A stretch of DNA of 64,000 nt from Bartonella sp. HY038 (GTDB lineage: Bacteria; Pseudomonadota; Alphaproteobacteria; Rhizobiales; Rhizobiaceae): assembly GCF_014117425.1 (NCBI RefSeq), contig NZ_CP059725.1:930001-994000 (forward strand). The letters are read 5' to 3'. Below are positions 1 through 10,100 of this stretch, one piece after another. Numbering within the stretch: the stretch's first letter is position 1; every line of letters begins with the position of its first letter. The translations under genes and the position numbers were made by a program. The notes beneath the pieces were generated by a model, which saw only the letters and a list, made by a program, of their open reading frames with translations, was not told the origin of the DNA and did no database searches.

Positions 1-244
1 TGAAAAGGCCTACTGGCTCAACAATATCAAGGATGGTTTGCTTTTCCTCTGTATAGGAAAACATCTCAATATTGCCTTCAATTAAAATATATAGAAAATC
101 TGCTCGTTGGTTTTGATGGATTAAAACAACGCCTTCTGGAAAATTTTGTAAAAAGCCCCCATTGATCAATGATTGAAAGGTTTCTTCTTTCACATTGGCA
201 AATAATTCTAATTGCCGGACGGCTGCAATATCCTCGGGCCTCAT
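1..244 (-). CDS. Crp/Fnr-family transcriptional regulator, N-terminal fragment
   Basis: Reading the minus strand from the edge gives about 81 residues beginning MRPEDIAAVRQLELFANV, with the cyclic-nucleotide-binding jelly-roll pattern of Crp/Fnr proteins (a 'LYILIEGNIEMF' strand and a 'QTILDIVEPVG' segment). The gene runs off the left edge, so the DNA-binding helix-turn-helix and any redox cysteines are not visible and the ligand cannot be named. An AAAGGA Shine-Dalgarno sits 6 nt before the ATG at 244 and 3 nt before an in-frame ATG at 247, which favours 244. It lies downstream of the DedA gene on the same strand, with a perfect inverted repeat in between. Family is fairly sure, function unknown. 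Confidence 0.75.
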   Translation of the reverse strand, partial: MRPEDIAAVRQLELFANVKEETFQSLINGGFLQNFPEGVVLIHQNQRADFLYILIEGNIEMFSYTEEKQTILDIVEPVGLF

Positions 245-259
245 CATTCATCCTTTTAC

Positions 260-285
260 ATTGTAATTTATGTGATAATTACAAT
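260..285 (-). promoter_or_regulatory. Inverted repeat upstream of the Crp/Fnr-type gene
   Basis: A perfect 9-bp inverted repeat (ATTGTAATT, 8-nt centre, AATTACAAT) ends about 15 nt before the regulator's start codon. Crp/Fnr proteins often bind two-fold symmetric sites and regulate themselves, so it may be an operator; it could equally be a 5'UTR hairpin. It does not match the FNR consensus TTGAT-N4-ATCAA. Confidence 0.35.
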
Positions 286-489
286 ATTGGTTTACCTAGA
301 GCGCATATTCTTTTTTATGTTTACAATATCACAATCATATTTAAAAGTGTTTTTGTTCTATGGTGGTAAACAAAAATATACTTTCACTTATTTATTGTGG
401 TGGCATTTTAAAATAAATTTTAAATATTTATATAGTATTTTATTATAATATTTTATTATAAGTTTGAAGAATTTTTTAATTTTATTGTT

Positions 490-990
490 TTATGAGAAAA
501 AAACTTTCACGATATATGGACCTGCTCCCCAAACAAGTGTCCAAGCTGCAGATCCGATAATATTAGCAATAAGAAACTTATGGAATGCCATACCGCCTGA
601 TCCTGCAATGATGCCATTCAATTGTCGTGCAATTACAATAAATCTTGCGGTTGCAACAAAGAAAAAACCTTTTTGGTTCAGTTGGTTTTCAAATTTATCT
701 AGCCGTTCGGGTGTTAGTTTAATCAAATAGCCGTAGCGCAGCAAAAGCTTTTTACCACCAAAATGACCGATTGCATATCCGGTACAATCGCCAAGGACAC
801 TTCCCAGAAAACAGGCTACTAATAAGCCAGGTAAGCTTAGCTTGCCAGCGGCGGCGAGCAATGATCCAACCACTAATCCGCTTTCGCCAGGTAAAGGTAA
901 CCCCAAGGATTCAAAATACAGAATAAAGAAATAGGCGAATATTCCATAGTGTTGAATATAGGCTTCTAGCCAAATTTCAATTGCGTGCAT
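490..990 (-). CDS. DedA family (SNARE-associated/VTT domain) membrane protein
   Basis: A 166-residue integral membrane protein with the DedA signature: an early 'ESLGLPLPGESGLVVGSLLA' segment (about residues 27-46), the glycine-rich 'GSVLGDCTGYAIGHFGGKKLL' stretch, an arginine in 'ATARFIVIARQLNGIIAG' (about 113-130) and a C-terminal hydrophobic hairpin. DedA proteins sit in the inner membrane and are linked to undecaprenyl-phosphate or phospholipid flipping and membrane-potential homeostasis; the substrate cannot be told from sequence. Length is on the short side for the family (about 200) but both conserved cores are present. The start at 990 has only a weak AGAG upstream. Confidence 0.88.
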   Translation of the reverse strand: MHAIEIWLEAYIQHYGIFAYFFILYFESLGLPLPGESGLVVGSLLAAAGKLSLPGLLVACFLGSVLGDCTGYAIGHFGGKKLLLRYGYLIKLTPERLDKFENQLNQKGFFFVATARFIVIARQLNGIIAGSGGMAFHKFLIANIIGSAAWTLVWGAGPYIVKVFFS

Positions 991-1629
991 TGTTTACTCT
1001 ATCAAGTCGTCATTGGTTTATTGGCAAAATTGATGGGTATTAGTTAACTCAACAATCTCATGGTATTTTAAGCGCGTCTATTTAGTGAAAAAGTGGTTGC
1101 GCGCCTTAATTTTTCGGTTTTATTACATGGTCGATAAGTAGAGGTTGATTTTGGTTTTTGCCTTATTGCTCCAAAATGCCTTTACACTATTGATAACTAT
1201 ATTGATTGGTATTTTATCATATTAAAAATAAATGCAGCATTTGTTCAATATTCTTTTTTAATAGAACGCTAACATGGATTTTGAAATGCACTTATTTGTG
1301 AGTTTTAGTTATTGAAACCTTTAAAAATGTTTGCAGCGCTATATTTTTTATTTTGTTGTCTTTGCTTCCTTAATTTTAGATGTGTTTGCAAAACATATTT
1401 TCAAATATCCGTTAGGACCAATTATCGCATTTGATATTTTTGAAAAGAAAAAACTATTATCGCTTAAGTGACTGTTTATTAATGGTATTTATACGTTGTG
1501 AATAAAAGTTAAGCTAAAGTTAAGAAAATGCTGGACATAGCGAATCAGTTTTGATTCATTGCAGCTATTCAAGTGCTGTATATGCGAATCAGTTGCAGTG
1601 ATTTCTAATCTTTGGAAGAGGGGCCGCCT
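991..1629. other. AT-rich intergenic region, no gene seen
   Basis: About 640 bases between the divergent dedA-like gene and the histidine kinase. No credible reading frame with a ribosome binding site and no strong hairpin was found. It presumably carries promoters for both flanking genes, but no clear -35/-10 pair stands out. Confidence 0.5.
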
Positions 1630-3930
1630 ATGGCAAGAATGGACGCGTTGGACGCGGCCAAAGGAGCATTTGCTGACAAAAAAAAGCCGGTAAAGCAACG
1701 GTTGGATATGTCTGCGCATGTAAACCTTATTTCAGGTCCAGCTTATAAAAGAATGTTGAGGATTGAGCCTTGGATGCGGCGCTCTATTCCTTTGCTTATA
1801 GCTTTTTTCCTTATTATTTTGGCACTGGTTCGCGGTCTTTCTCTTTATGAGTGGCGTGTGGGTATTGAAAGCAGTTCGCGTGCAGCGTTGACGCTTTCAA
1901 CCGGTCATATAGCTTCAGCAATTGATCGTGTTGCGGCAGTTAATGACGGGTCGAAAGGTAGATTGTCTAATGCAGCCCTGCAGGATATTTTGTTGCGCTT
2001 TCGCAGTGCAAGTTTAGTAAATCCTGCCGCCGTTATTGCTATTGTCGATGCCAATGGTGTTGTTGTTGCAGCCTCTGGTTTTGAACCGCTGATTGGAAAG
2101 CTGCTTTCTGATCAGGTAAGTGACACACCTGCTTTATTTGTTATGGGGGCAGGTGCAGGTATTATGAACGTTTTGATTAATAATGATCCTGCCTATGCGG
2201 CTATGAGCGAGACCGCTGGTTACCGTATCTTTGTTGCATTGTCTCAGCAGAAAATGCTCGCTGATTGGCGTAAAACCTTATCGCTCAATATTACGCTTTT
2301 TGCGGGTACTGTTGGGGTAATGTTGGCCATTCTTTATGCCTATTTCAGTCAAGCAACAAGAGCGCGCGATGCTGATGCTATCGCCGATCGCATACAGCAG
2401 CGTATTGATACGGCTATGGTGCGTGGTCGTTGCGGCTTATGGGACTGGGATATGGCCCGTGGTCGTATCTATTGGTCGCGTTCTATGTATGAGATGTTGG
2501 GCTATCGTCCTTATGATGCGTTGCTTTCAGTATCTGAGGTTGCCGCTGTCGTAGATCCGAAAGATTTTGATCTTTATGATGTTGCGCGCCGTGCGATGAA
2601 CGGTGAAGTTGATCATATTGATATTAATGTGCCGATGCGTCATAGCGATGGCCATAATGTTTGGATGCGTATTCGCGCTGAGGTTGCAGGTAGTGATGAG
2701 CCGCATCTTGTTGGTATTTCTTTTGATGTTAGCGAACAGCATCAATTTGCAGAACAAACCGCTAAAGCTGACCGCCGTATTCGCGATGCTATTGAAAATA
2801 TTTCAGAAGCATTTGTGCTCTGGGATGCTGATGGACGTCTTGTTATGTCAAATAGCAAGTATAGAGAACATGCAGCCCTATCAGCCAATCTATTGGTGCC
2901 TGGCGCTTCTCGTACCTATGTTGAGGCACAAGCGCGTGCTCCGCTTCTTGAAACCGTGCTTGAGGGGGACGAGGAAGGTAATACTACTTATGAGCGTAAA
3001 CTTCTTGATGGAAAATGGCTAAAAGTGAATGAGCGGCGCACTGAGGATGGTGGTTTTGTTTCGGTGGGTACGGACATTTCTGCCCTTAAAGAGGCTGCGC
3101 AAAAAGCGATAGATGTGCAAAAACGTTTGTATAATTTTGTGACTGAGTTGCGTACATCGCGCACGGCACAAAAACAAAAGACTGAGCAGGTTTCACTTCT
3201 CAATGAACAGTTGAAGGAAGAAAAAGACCGTGCTGAAAGTGCAAACCGCGCCAAATCTGAATTTTTGGCTAATATGTCTCATGAATTGCGTACGCCACTT
3301 AATGCAATCATCGGTTTTTCACAGATGATGAGCGCAGGAACTTTTGGACCGCTTGGCAATGAGCGCTATAATGAATATATGGAAGATATTACTAAATCGG
3401 GTACGCATTTATTGACATTGATTAATGATATTCTTGATATGTCAAAAATCGAAGCTGGTCGTTTTTCCATTGATCGTGAACAGCTCGATGCTGCAACCGT
3501 AATGAGCGATACTTTGCGTATTATGGCAATTACCGCACAAGAAAAACATGTGGCACTGGCAGCCAAAGTTGCTCAAACCATGCCCATGTATGCCGATAGT
3601 CGCGCTTTGAAGCAAATTTTCTTAAATCTAGTATCAAATGCGGTAAAGTTTACGCCAGCTGGTGGTCATGTATCCGTTCATAGTTCCATTAAAAACAAAA
3701 TGTTGTTTGTAACGATAGCTGATAGTGGCGTGGGTATTCCAAAGACGGCTTTAAACAAATTAGGGCAGCCATTTGAGCAGGTGGAAAATCAATTTACCAA
3801 AACCCATACCGGCTCTGGTCTTGGCCTTGCTATTTCGCGTTCATTGATTGAGTTGCATGGGGGTACATTGCGTATTTTCTCACGGGAGGGTAAGGGGACC
3901 ATTGTCAGCTTACGCATGCCGGTGAAGTAA
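1630..3930 (+). CDS. pleC: PAS-domain sensor histidine kinase, PleC/PdhS/DivJ type
   Basis: A 766-residue membrane histidine kinase. Order: basic cytoplasmic N-terminus, TM1 about 53-70, periplasmic domain, TM2 about 220-242, a PAS domain about 255-370 ('GLWDWDMARGRIYWSRSMY'), a second PAS about 385-490, a coiled coil, then HisKA with phospho-acceptor His551 in 'MSHELRTPLNAIIGFS', and HATPase_c with N box (NLVSNAVKF), G1 (DSGVGIP) and G2 (GSGLGLAIS). The DHp sequence after the histidine, including FGPLGNERY, is that of the alphaproteobacterial PleC/DivJ/PdhS kinases, which phosphorylate or dephosphorylate DivK/PleD in cell-cycle control. PleC is my best guess within that group. A TTG at 1612 is in frame, but the ATG at 1630 follows GAAGAGGGG at normal distance and is preferred. 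Confidence 0.82.
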   Translation: MARMDALDAAKGAFADKKKPVKQRLDMSAHVNLISGPAYKRMLRIEPWMRRSIPLLIAFFLIILALVRGLSLYEWRVGIESSSRAALTLSTGHIASAIDRVAAVNDGSKGRLSNAALQDILLRFRSASLVNPAAVIAIVDANGVVVAASGFEPLIGKLLSDQVSDTPALFVMGAGAGIMNVLINNDPAYAAMSETAGYRIFVALSQQKMLADWRKTLSLNITLFAGTVGVMLAILYAYFSQATRARDADAIADRIQQRIDTAMVRGRCGLWDWDMARGRIYWSRSMYEMLGYRPYDALLSVSEVAAVVDPKDFDLYDVARRAMNGEVDHIDINVPMRHSDGHNVWMRIRAEVAGSDEPHLVGISFDVSEQHQFAEQTAKADRRIRDAIENISEAFVLWDADGRLVMSNSKYREHAALSANLLVPGASRTYVEAQARAPLLETVLEGDEEGNTTYERKLLDGKWLKVNERRTEDGGFVSVGTDISALKEAAQKAIDVQKRLYNFVTELRTSRTAQKQKTEQVSLLNEQLKEEKDRAESANRAKSEFLANMSHELRTPLNAIIGFSQMMSAGTFGPLGNERYNEYMEDITKSGTHLLTLINDILDMSKIEAGRFSIDREQLDAATVMSDTLRIMAITAQEKHVALAAKVAQTMPMYADSRALKQIFLNLVSNAVKFTPAGGHVSVHSSIKNKMLFVTIADSGVGIPKTALNKLGQPFEQVENQFTKTHTGSGLGLAISRSLIELHGGTLRIFSREGKGTIVSLRMPVK

Positions 3931-4119
3931 ACTTCTTTTTATTGGTCTTTATTAAAGCTATTCTAATTGGTTGTGTGTTGAGTGTGTATAGGTGCTAACA
4001 GGCCTATCAAATGCGCCGCCCACTTGCATAAATTGGAGAAAAGCCAATAGACAATGTTTGATAATGATAGACAGCATCAATAATATCGCTTATGATTTTA
4101 ATATTATGTGGGTGGTGCT

Positions 4120-4584
4120 ATGAAGAAAAAACTATTTCTATCATTTTTCGGTTTGACAGCTTTATTGGCTTCTTGTGGGACAATGTCTCATACGGCATTA
4201 TTTAAGCCAGGTGCAACGCTTGCACAAAAGCAAGGCGACCTTGATCGCTGTAAGATAGCATCATTCAAGCAAGTACCTGCAGAGTTAAGCACAACTGTCA
4301 ATGGTGGGTTTTATGACCCAGGTTATGTGAGTTGTGTTGGCACTGGCGGCGGCGGTGCTTTTTGTCGTAGGGTTGGGGGTGTTTATATTCCACCAACCTA
4401 TTCAACAGTCGATCGCAATGAAAATTTGCGTTGGCGTTATGTACAAGGCTGTTTGAAGCAAAAAGGCTATGATGTTATTACCAATTTGCGTCCATGTGCA
4501 AATGATGCACAAAAGAGGCAGGCCTTAGCTGCCAAAAGCATCAGTGATCTTGTTTGCAATCCTGATTCTAGTCTTGATTATTAA
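4120..4584 (+). CDS. Small putative lipoprotein, unknown function
   Basis: A 154-residue protein starting MKKKLFLSFFGLTALLAS followed by Cys19: charged start, hydrophobic core and a lipobox (L-A-S-C), so lipid modification and anchoring in an envelope membrane is predicted. The mature part has five further cysteines (the 'GYVSCVGTGGGGAFCRR' stretch and near the C-terminus) that could form disulfides. I do not recognise the family. An in-frame GTG at 4108 would add four residues; the ATG at 4120 gives the better signal peptide. It stands alone between the kinase and guaA. Confidence 0.7.
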   Translation: MKKKLFLSFFGLTALLASCGTMSHTALFKPGATLAQKQGDLDRCKIASFKQVPAELSTTVNGGFYDPGYVSCVGTGGGGAFCRRVGGVYIPPTYSTVDRNENLRWRYVQGCLKQKGYDVITNLRPCANDAQKRQALAAKSISDLVCNPDSSLDY

Positions 4585-4835
4585 GTGATTGAATTAGCGT
4601 TATGTAAGGATTTTTAAATAAGCTTAGCTACTTGATCAAAGTTTGCATTTGGTCTGTTAGCATAGTTTTATTTACCCTTTATCAAAGCTATTTTGATGCC
4701 TTTGGGGTAATAAAAGTTCTTGTGCTGCGTTTGAGCAAGGTTAAACAATCGTCTTGATGTGGATTTCTACAAATGTGGTAGGATATTGCGATTAAGACAA
4801 TTGCATTTTTTGCCGAAATTCATTATCTGCTATGC

Positions 4836-6395
4836 ATGAGCACAAAACATCCTGACAGTATCCTTATTATCGATTTTGGCAGCCAAGTAACGCAGCTTAT
4901 TGCAAGACGTGTGCGTGAAGCTGGCGTTTATTCTGAAGTCGTTCCTTTTCAATCGGCAGTCGAAGGCTTTCATCGCATAAAGCCAAAAGCCGTTATCCTA
5001 TCGGGTAGCCCGCATTCTACCACAGATATTGGTAGCCCGCGTGCACCACAAGAAATATTTGAAGCTGGTATTCCAGTTCTTGGCATTTGCTATGGTGAGC
5101 AAACCATGTGCGAGCAATTGGGTGGCAAGGTCGAAGCTGGCCATGAACGCGAATTTGGTCGGGCTTTTTTGCAAGTTGACCAAGATAGCCCATTATTTGA
5201 CGGCGTTTGGGAAAAAGGCTCGCGCCATCAAGTATGGATGAGCCATGGCGATCGTGTGGTTGCGTTGCCAGAAGGCTTTAAAGTAATTGGAACATCGCAA
5301 GGCGCACCTTTTGCCGCCATTGCTGATGAAAAGCGTCATTTTTATGCCGTACAATTTCATCCAGAAGTTGTCCATACACCTGATGGCCATTTGCTAATCC
5401 AAAATTTCGTTCATAAAATTGCCGGTCTTAAAGGCGATTGGACAATGGCCGCCTATCGTGAGCAAGCCATTGCGGCAATTCGCCAACAAGTTGGTGGCGC
5501 AAAAGTTATTTGTGGCCTATCCGGCGGTGTTGATTCTTCTGTTGCTGCCGTTCTTATTCATGAAGCAATTGGCGATCAGCTTACTTGTATTTTTGTCGAT
5601 CACGGCTTGTTGCGCAAAAATGAAGCCGCGGAAGTTGTTTCAATGTTTCGTGAGACCTATAATATTCCGCTTGTGCATGTTGACGCATCGGATATGTTTA
5701 TTGATGCCCTTGAAGGGATGAGCGATCCAGAAGAAAAGCGCAAAACCATTGGTCGCTTGTTTATTGAAGTATTTGAAGCGGAAGCCAAAAAAATCGGCGG
5801 TGCAGAATTTTTGGCGCAAGGCACACTCTACCCAGATGTTATTGAAAGCGTTTCCTTTACGGGAGGTCCTTCGGTTACCATTAAAAGCCATCACAATGTA
5901 GGCGGCTTGCCTGAGCGCATGAATATGAAATTGCTTGAACCTTTGCGTGAATTGTTCAAGGATGAAGTGCGAGCGCTTGGTCGCGAGCTTGGTTTGCCTG
6001 CTAACTTTATCGGGCGCCATCCTTTCCCTGGTCCTGGTCTTGCTATTCGGTGTCCAGGTGGCATTACCCGTGAAAAACTTAATATTTTGCGTGAAGCCGA
6101 TGCAATCTATCTTGATGAAATTCGCAAGGCTGGCCTTTATGATGTGATTTGGCAAGCTTTTGCTGTATTGCTTCCTGTGCAAACCGTTGGTGTTATGGGT
6201 GATGGTCGCACTTATGAATTTGTTTGTGCTTTGCGTGCCGTAACTTCGGTTGATGGTATGACAGCTGATTTCTATCATTATGATATGGATTTTCTAGGCC
6301 GAGCTGCAACTCGCATTATCAATGAAGTGCGCGGCATTAATCGCGTTGTCTATGATGTGACATCAAAACCACCTGGTACGATTGAGTGGGAATAA
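4836..6395 (+). CDS. guaA: GMP synthase (glutamine-hydrolysing)
   Basis: Converts XMP to GMP with ATP and glutamine, the last step of guanine nucleotide synthesis in the cytoplasm. 519 residues, normal length. The N-terminal class I amidotransferase domain has nucleophile Cys85 in GICYGEQTM and the His-Glu pair in 'QFHPEV' (about 174-179). The PP-loop ATP pyrophosphatase SGGVDSS lies near residue 230. The C-terminal dimerisation domain ends in the typical '[11 protein letters not shown]'. Many homologues have Met or Gln where this one has Glu after GICYG; the catalytic residues are intact. No strong Shine-Dalgarno precedes the ATG. Followed by a strong terminator. Confidence 0.97.
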   Translation: MSTKHPDSILIIDFGSQVTQLIARRVREAGVYSEVVPFQSAVEGFHRIKPKAVILSGSPHSTTDIGSPRAPQEIFEAGIPVLGICYGEQTMCEQLGGKVEAGHEREFGRAFLQVDQDSPLFDGVWEKGSRHQVWMSHGDRVVALPEGFKVIGTSQGAPFAAIADEKRHFYAVQFHPEVVHTPDGHLLIQNFVHKIAGLKGDWTMAAYREQAIAAIRQQVGGAKVICGLSGGVDSSVAAVLIHEAIGDQLTCIFVDHGLLRKNEAAEVVSMFRETYNIPLVHVDASDMFIDALEGMSDPEEKRKTIGRLFIEVFEAEAKKIGGAEFLAQGTLYPDVIESVSFTGGPSVTIKSHHNVGGLPERMNMKLLEPLRELFKDEVRALGRELGLPANFIGRHPFPGPGLAIRCPGGITREKLNILREADAIYLDEIRKAGLYDVIWQAFAVLLPVQTVGVMGDGRTYEFVCALRAVTSVDGMTADFYHYDMDFLGRAATRIINEVRGINRVVYDVTSKPPGTIEWE

Positions 6396-6439
6396 TTGCA
6401 TCCACACATGTGAAGACTGCAACTAAAGAGAGAGGATTA

Positions 6440-6472
6440 AGCGCTGCTATTAAAAATAGCGGCGCTTTTTTA
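6440..6472 (+). terminator. Rho-independent terminator of guaA
   Basis: AGCGCTGCTATT pairs with AATAGCGGCGCT around a short A-rich loop and is followed directly by a T run. It lies about 45 nt after the guaA stop and ends only a few bases before the next start codon. Confidence 0.9.
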
Positions 6473-6477
6473 TTCAT

Positions 6478-6831
6478 TTGAAAGTTAATATTTTGAATTT
6501 TGTTAAACTTATTAATGATAGTCTAAGATTTTTATTAGAATTTTTAATAATCGCGTCTCTATGCTATTGCGGCTTTAGTCGATTTGATCAAGCCATTTTT
6601 AAATTTGGTATTGGTTTGATTTTGCCAATAATGATTATTGTTTTTTGGGCAACTTATATAGCGCCAAAAGCGCCTAACCGCTTGGCCTTTTTACCGCGAT
6701 TTATGGCCGAAATGGTAGTTTTCTTAACTTGTTTAACTCTCATTTATCTCAGTGGTTTAGAATTTTATGCGATATCGCTTGCTATTGTTGTGGTGATAAA
6801 TTCTATTATTATTAGTTTATTTAGTATTTAA
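6478..6831 (+). CDS. YrdB-like (DUF2568) small membrane protein
   Basis: A 117-residue membrane protein with four hydrophobic segments and the YrdB/DUF2568 pattern: 'LRFLLEFLIIASLCYCGF' near the N-terminus, then 'IMIIVFWATYIAPKAP' and a charged 'FMAEMVVF' segment. The role of the family is unknown. No ATG is available: the first candidate is TTG at 6478, six bases after the guaA terminator and without a Shine-Dalgarno; a TTG at 6493 is an alternative. Transcription must start inside or just past the terminator, or come from read-through. Family call good, start uncertain. Confidence 0.65.
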   Translation: MKVNILNFVKLINDSLRFLLEFLIIASLCYCGFSRFDQAIFKFGIGLILPIMIIVFWATYIAPKAPNRLAFLPRFMAEMVVFLTCLTLIYLSGLEFYAISLAIVVVINSIIISLFSI

Positions 6832-7144
6832 ATTTTAGCAAATATAATTAAGTTGAAATTTATATAATTATAAATTATTTTTTATATTTATTATTAAAAT
6901 ATAAATCAATCTTTAGTTGTATTTTTTTGTATTTATGCAATTTAATGTTTAGTATTATTTAAAGTTTTTATAAAAAATTAAGTTATATTTAATTTGTTCA
7001 TTAAATGTTCTAAAGTTTAATATAGTATTAACTTTTAATATTTGTTATTCTATACCCAGCATAAGCTAGGTATTTTTCTTATGCTTTTATGTTGCGGGGC
7101 GTTATTATGCCTATGCTTCAACTGCAAGTTGAAGAGAGGGACTT
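6832..7144 (+). promoter_or_regulatory. AT-rich leader of the autotransporter with two hairpins
   Basis: About 310 very AT-rich bases. Near the 3' end are two perfect inverted repeats: AGCATAAG (7058-7065) with CTTATGCT (7078-7085), and CTTCAACT (7116-7123) with AGTTGAAG (7127-7134). The second hairpin abuts the Shine-Dalgarno AGAGGG (7135-7140), which lies 4 nt before the ATG at 7145. This suggests RNA-level control of translation, but nothing tests it here. Confidence 0.5.
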
Positions 7145-10100
7145 ATGGCATTTAATCACAATTTGATCGTTTGTAATGTTTTACAATCTTTCCAGCGTAA
7201 GGCCAATTCTGGTTGTGCTATGCTTGCACTTGTTGCAACTGGCATTGTATCTCTGGCGCTAATCGATGGTGGTTACAGTATTGCTTTTTCGGCTGACGCA
7301 AATGAAACGGCTATTGCTCCGAGTAATTTTGCAAACTTTGTTAATAGCAATGGCGATGGCAATTATTTTTTAAAAATACCAAGCGAAGCTAATACAAGCT
7401 ATGTTTTGTATGATCATGGAGAAAGCGCATCTTATCCGACTTTAAATAGGCTAAACACCAATCATCCTGATATTGCATTGCACTTAAATGGGCAAAATAA
7501 CAACACTGGACGTAGCGATAATTTTAAGGTTAATCAATTTGTAATTGAAGATGGCACTTTAATAGTTGATGCGGGTCCTGGACTTTCTTTCGAAGTTGGT
7601 AGGTTTTTGCAGCAAGGTGGGCATACTGAGATTTCTTCACAAGTTAACGGTCAAGTTGGTTTGAAAGCCAATAATGTCGTTGTCGATATGCTAACTGGTC
7701 GGCTTAGTGCCTCGGCCACAGCTGGCACTGCAGTAAAGGGCGATTTAACCTTAGAAAATGGCGCAGTGACGATTGAGACTAGCGTTGGGCAAAGCGCAAA
7801 AAATGCATTACCAATTGGCTGGCAAGGTAGTGTGCGTCAAGCAGGAGGACATCTCAATATTTTTAATAGAGGTGGTGTCGGCGTTAGTGGAAGTGAATAT
7901 ATTTTAAATGGTGGTACTCTTAGTATTACGGCGTTAAACCCTCAAAATGCACTTCAATCAACGGGTGCATTAGTAAGTGGGCGTTTTTCACAAAGTGCCG
8001 GTAGTAATATAATTTTGGCTGATGGATTGGGCTCAACAGGTGTTCTTCTTGAAAAAGATGCCCGCTATGTTTTATTCGGTGATGATAGTCAAATTCGGAT
8101 CAATGCGCAAAAAAATGGTGTTGGGTTAAGAAGTGTTTCGAAGGCAAGTGGTGCGGAAAATGATTTTGGTGAAGCTTTCACGCAAAATGGTGGTGATTTA
8201 GCTATTCTCGCCAAAACAGGCGGTAAAGGTCTATATCTTGAGCAGGGCGGGGTTAAGCTCATTAAAGGCAATCTTTCTATTGATGTAAGTGAGGCAGGTA
8301 CAGGCATTGAAATTGCGAATAACAATGACTCAACATCTGATTTTACGCTTGATGATGGTAGCGTTAAAATTGTTGCTAGGGGTGATAATAGTATTGGTCT
8401 TAAAAGTGAAAGGGTTACCATAAATGGTGGTAGCCTTGATCTTCTAGCTAGTGATAATGGCAGGGCGATTGATATAGGTTCGGGCCAGTTCAATATGCAG
8501 GCGGGCAATCTTTATTTACGTCAAAATTCTGAAGCCGCTCAAGGTTGGGCTGTATATGGTGATGACAATAGTTCGGCTTTTTTTGGTAAGGATGCGGTTG
8601 TTGAAACTATTATTGATCTTGATGCGGCGAAGCAAAAATCTGGTTTAATGAGTTTTGGTACTGTTACTATTGAGGATGGAGCCAAGCTTCAGCTTGGCTT
8701 TGCCAATACAGCAACAGTTTTGTCATCTAATTATGGAATGGGACGAAGTACTGCAACGTCCTCAATCAATTCTCCTTTTTTAGAAAGTAGAAGCAATCCA
8801 ATAGCAGGGCAGTTTGATGTCGCACCAGAAAATGTTGCCGGTGAAACCCTTTTTTATAATTATCAGCTTGTATTAAGTGAAGGTAACCAAGATTATCGCT
8901 TGGTGATGACACCGAAAAGTACAGGAAATACCGGTGGTGGTGATAACAGCGACGAAAATGAAAATGGTAGCTTAACCGGTGGTAATGGTAGCAGTGAAAA
9001 TCAAACTGAAACTGGTGATAATGGCGGTGAAAGCGATGGCAGCGGTTCAACCGGTGGTAACAGCAATAGTGGAAGCGACAGCGCTGGCTCAACCGGTGGT
9101 AACAGCAGCAGTGGAAGCGAGAGCGGCAGTTCAACTGGTGGAAATAGCAGTAATGAAAATCAAAGCGGCGGTTCAACTGGGGGTAATAGCAGCAGTGAAA
9201 GCGATAGTGGCGGTTCAACCGGTGGAAATAGCAGTAATGAAAGTGGTGGCAATGGTAGCCATGAAAGCGAAAGCAGTGGCTCGACGGCTGGTAATAGCGA
9301 GCCTGGAAATAATACCAATATTAATGATAACGACAATAGTTGGGTAAATAGTGGTGGTAATCAACCAAACGATAATGGTTCAAGTGGGACTGCCGAGGCG
9401 GGGCGTGATTTGCTTTTGCCTTCACATTTATTATCCGGCGCCAATAAAAATGCTAGTTTTTCACTAGAAAATATTTTGCGGCTTGATAGTAAAAATGCTT
9501 CACATGCAAATTTAAACCGTGCATTTGATAAATTATATAATAGCCGTAACGAAAAAGAGTTAGAGCAGCATGCGCGTGGCTTAACCGCTCATGATACGAC
9601 ACGATTACCAAGCCTAACCATGGCAATGCATGACCGTATGACCTTAAGCTTACAAAGCGAAATTGATAAAGCTGCACAGCAGACAGAAGTACCCGTTTTG
9701 CAAGCTCCGCTTGCCTATGTTGAACCGCAAGCATCATCATCACAAGATTCAACACCGTTTTTGCAAGCTCTGCCAAAAACGCGTGATCGGTTGGTGAATG
9801 GAAATACTAAAAATGGTCTTTCACAAATGACCTATTGGGCAAGGCCAATGGGAGCTGCGGATAGATATCGTGCCGTAGATACATCTCATTCTAAACTTGA
9901 TGCAAATTATGGTGGTATATCTGCGGGTTTTACCCACCGGCTTGATACAATCATTTTGGGTGCAAGTGTTGGTTATCTTCATGGTGATTTATCGGGCGCC
10001 GATGGTTATGACGCAAAGAGCAATAGCTTTTTATTAACTGCTGGACTTAAAACCGATAATATTGCTTTGACAGAAAATTTTACGCCAAGTTTCAACTTGA

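Noticed and set aside
4671..4710. Purine riboswitch upstream of guaA
   Set aside because: An imperfect hairpin (ATCAAA/TTTGAT inside TTTACCC/GGGGTAA) exists, but none of the conserved purine-aptamer junction sequences were seen.
5640..6278. Long minus-strand open frame inside guaA
   Set aside because: Lies wholly within a certain gene, has no ribosome binding site or recognisable domain, and reflects codon bias of the opposite strand.
8089..9218. Minus-strand open frames opposite the autotransporter passenger
   Set aside because: They arise from the low-complexity repeats; translations are His/Tyr/Arg- or Ser/Pro-rich nonsense.
9044..9253. CRISPR-like regular repeat
   Set aside because: Units are contiguous without unique spacers and stay in frame with the autotransporter, so it is a coding minisatellite.
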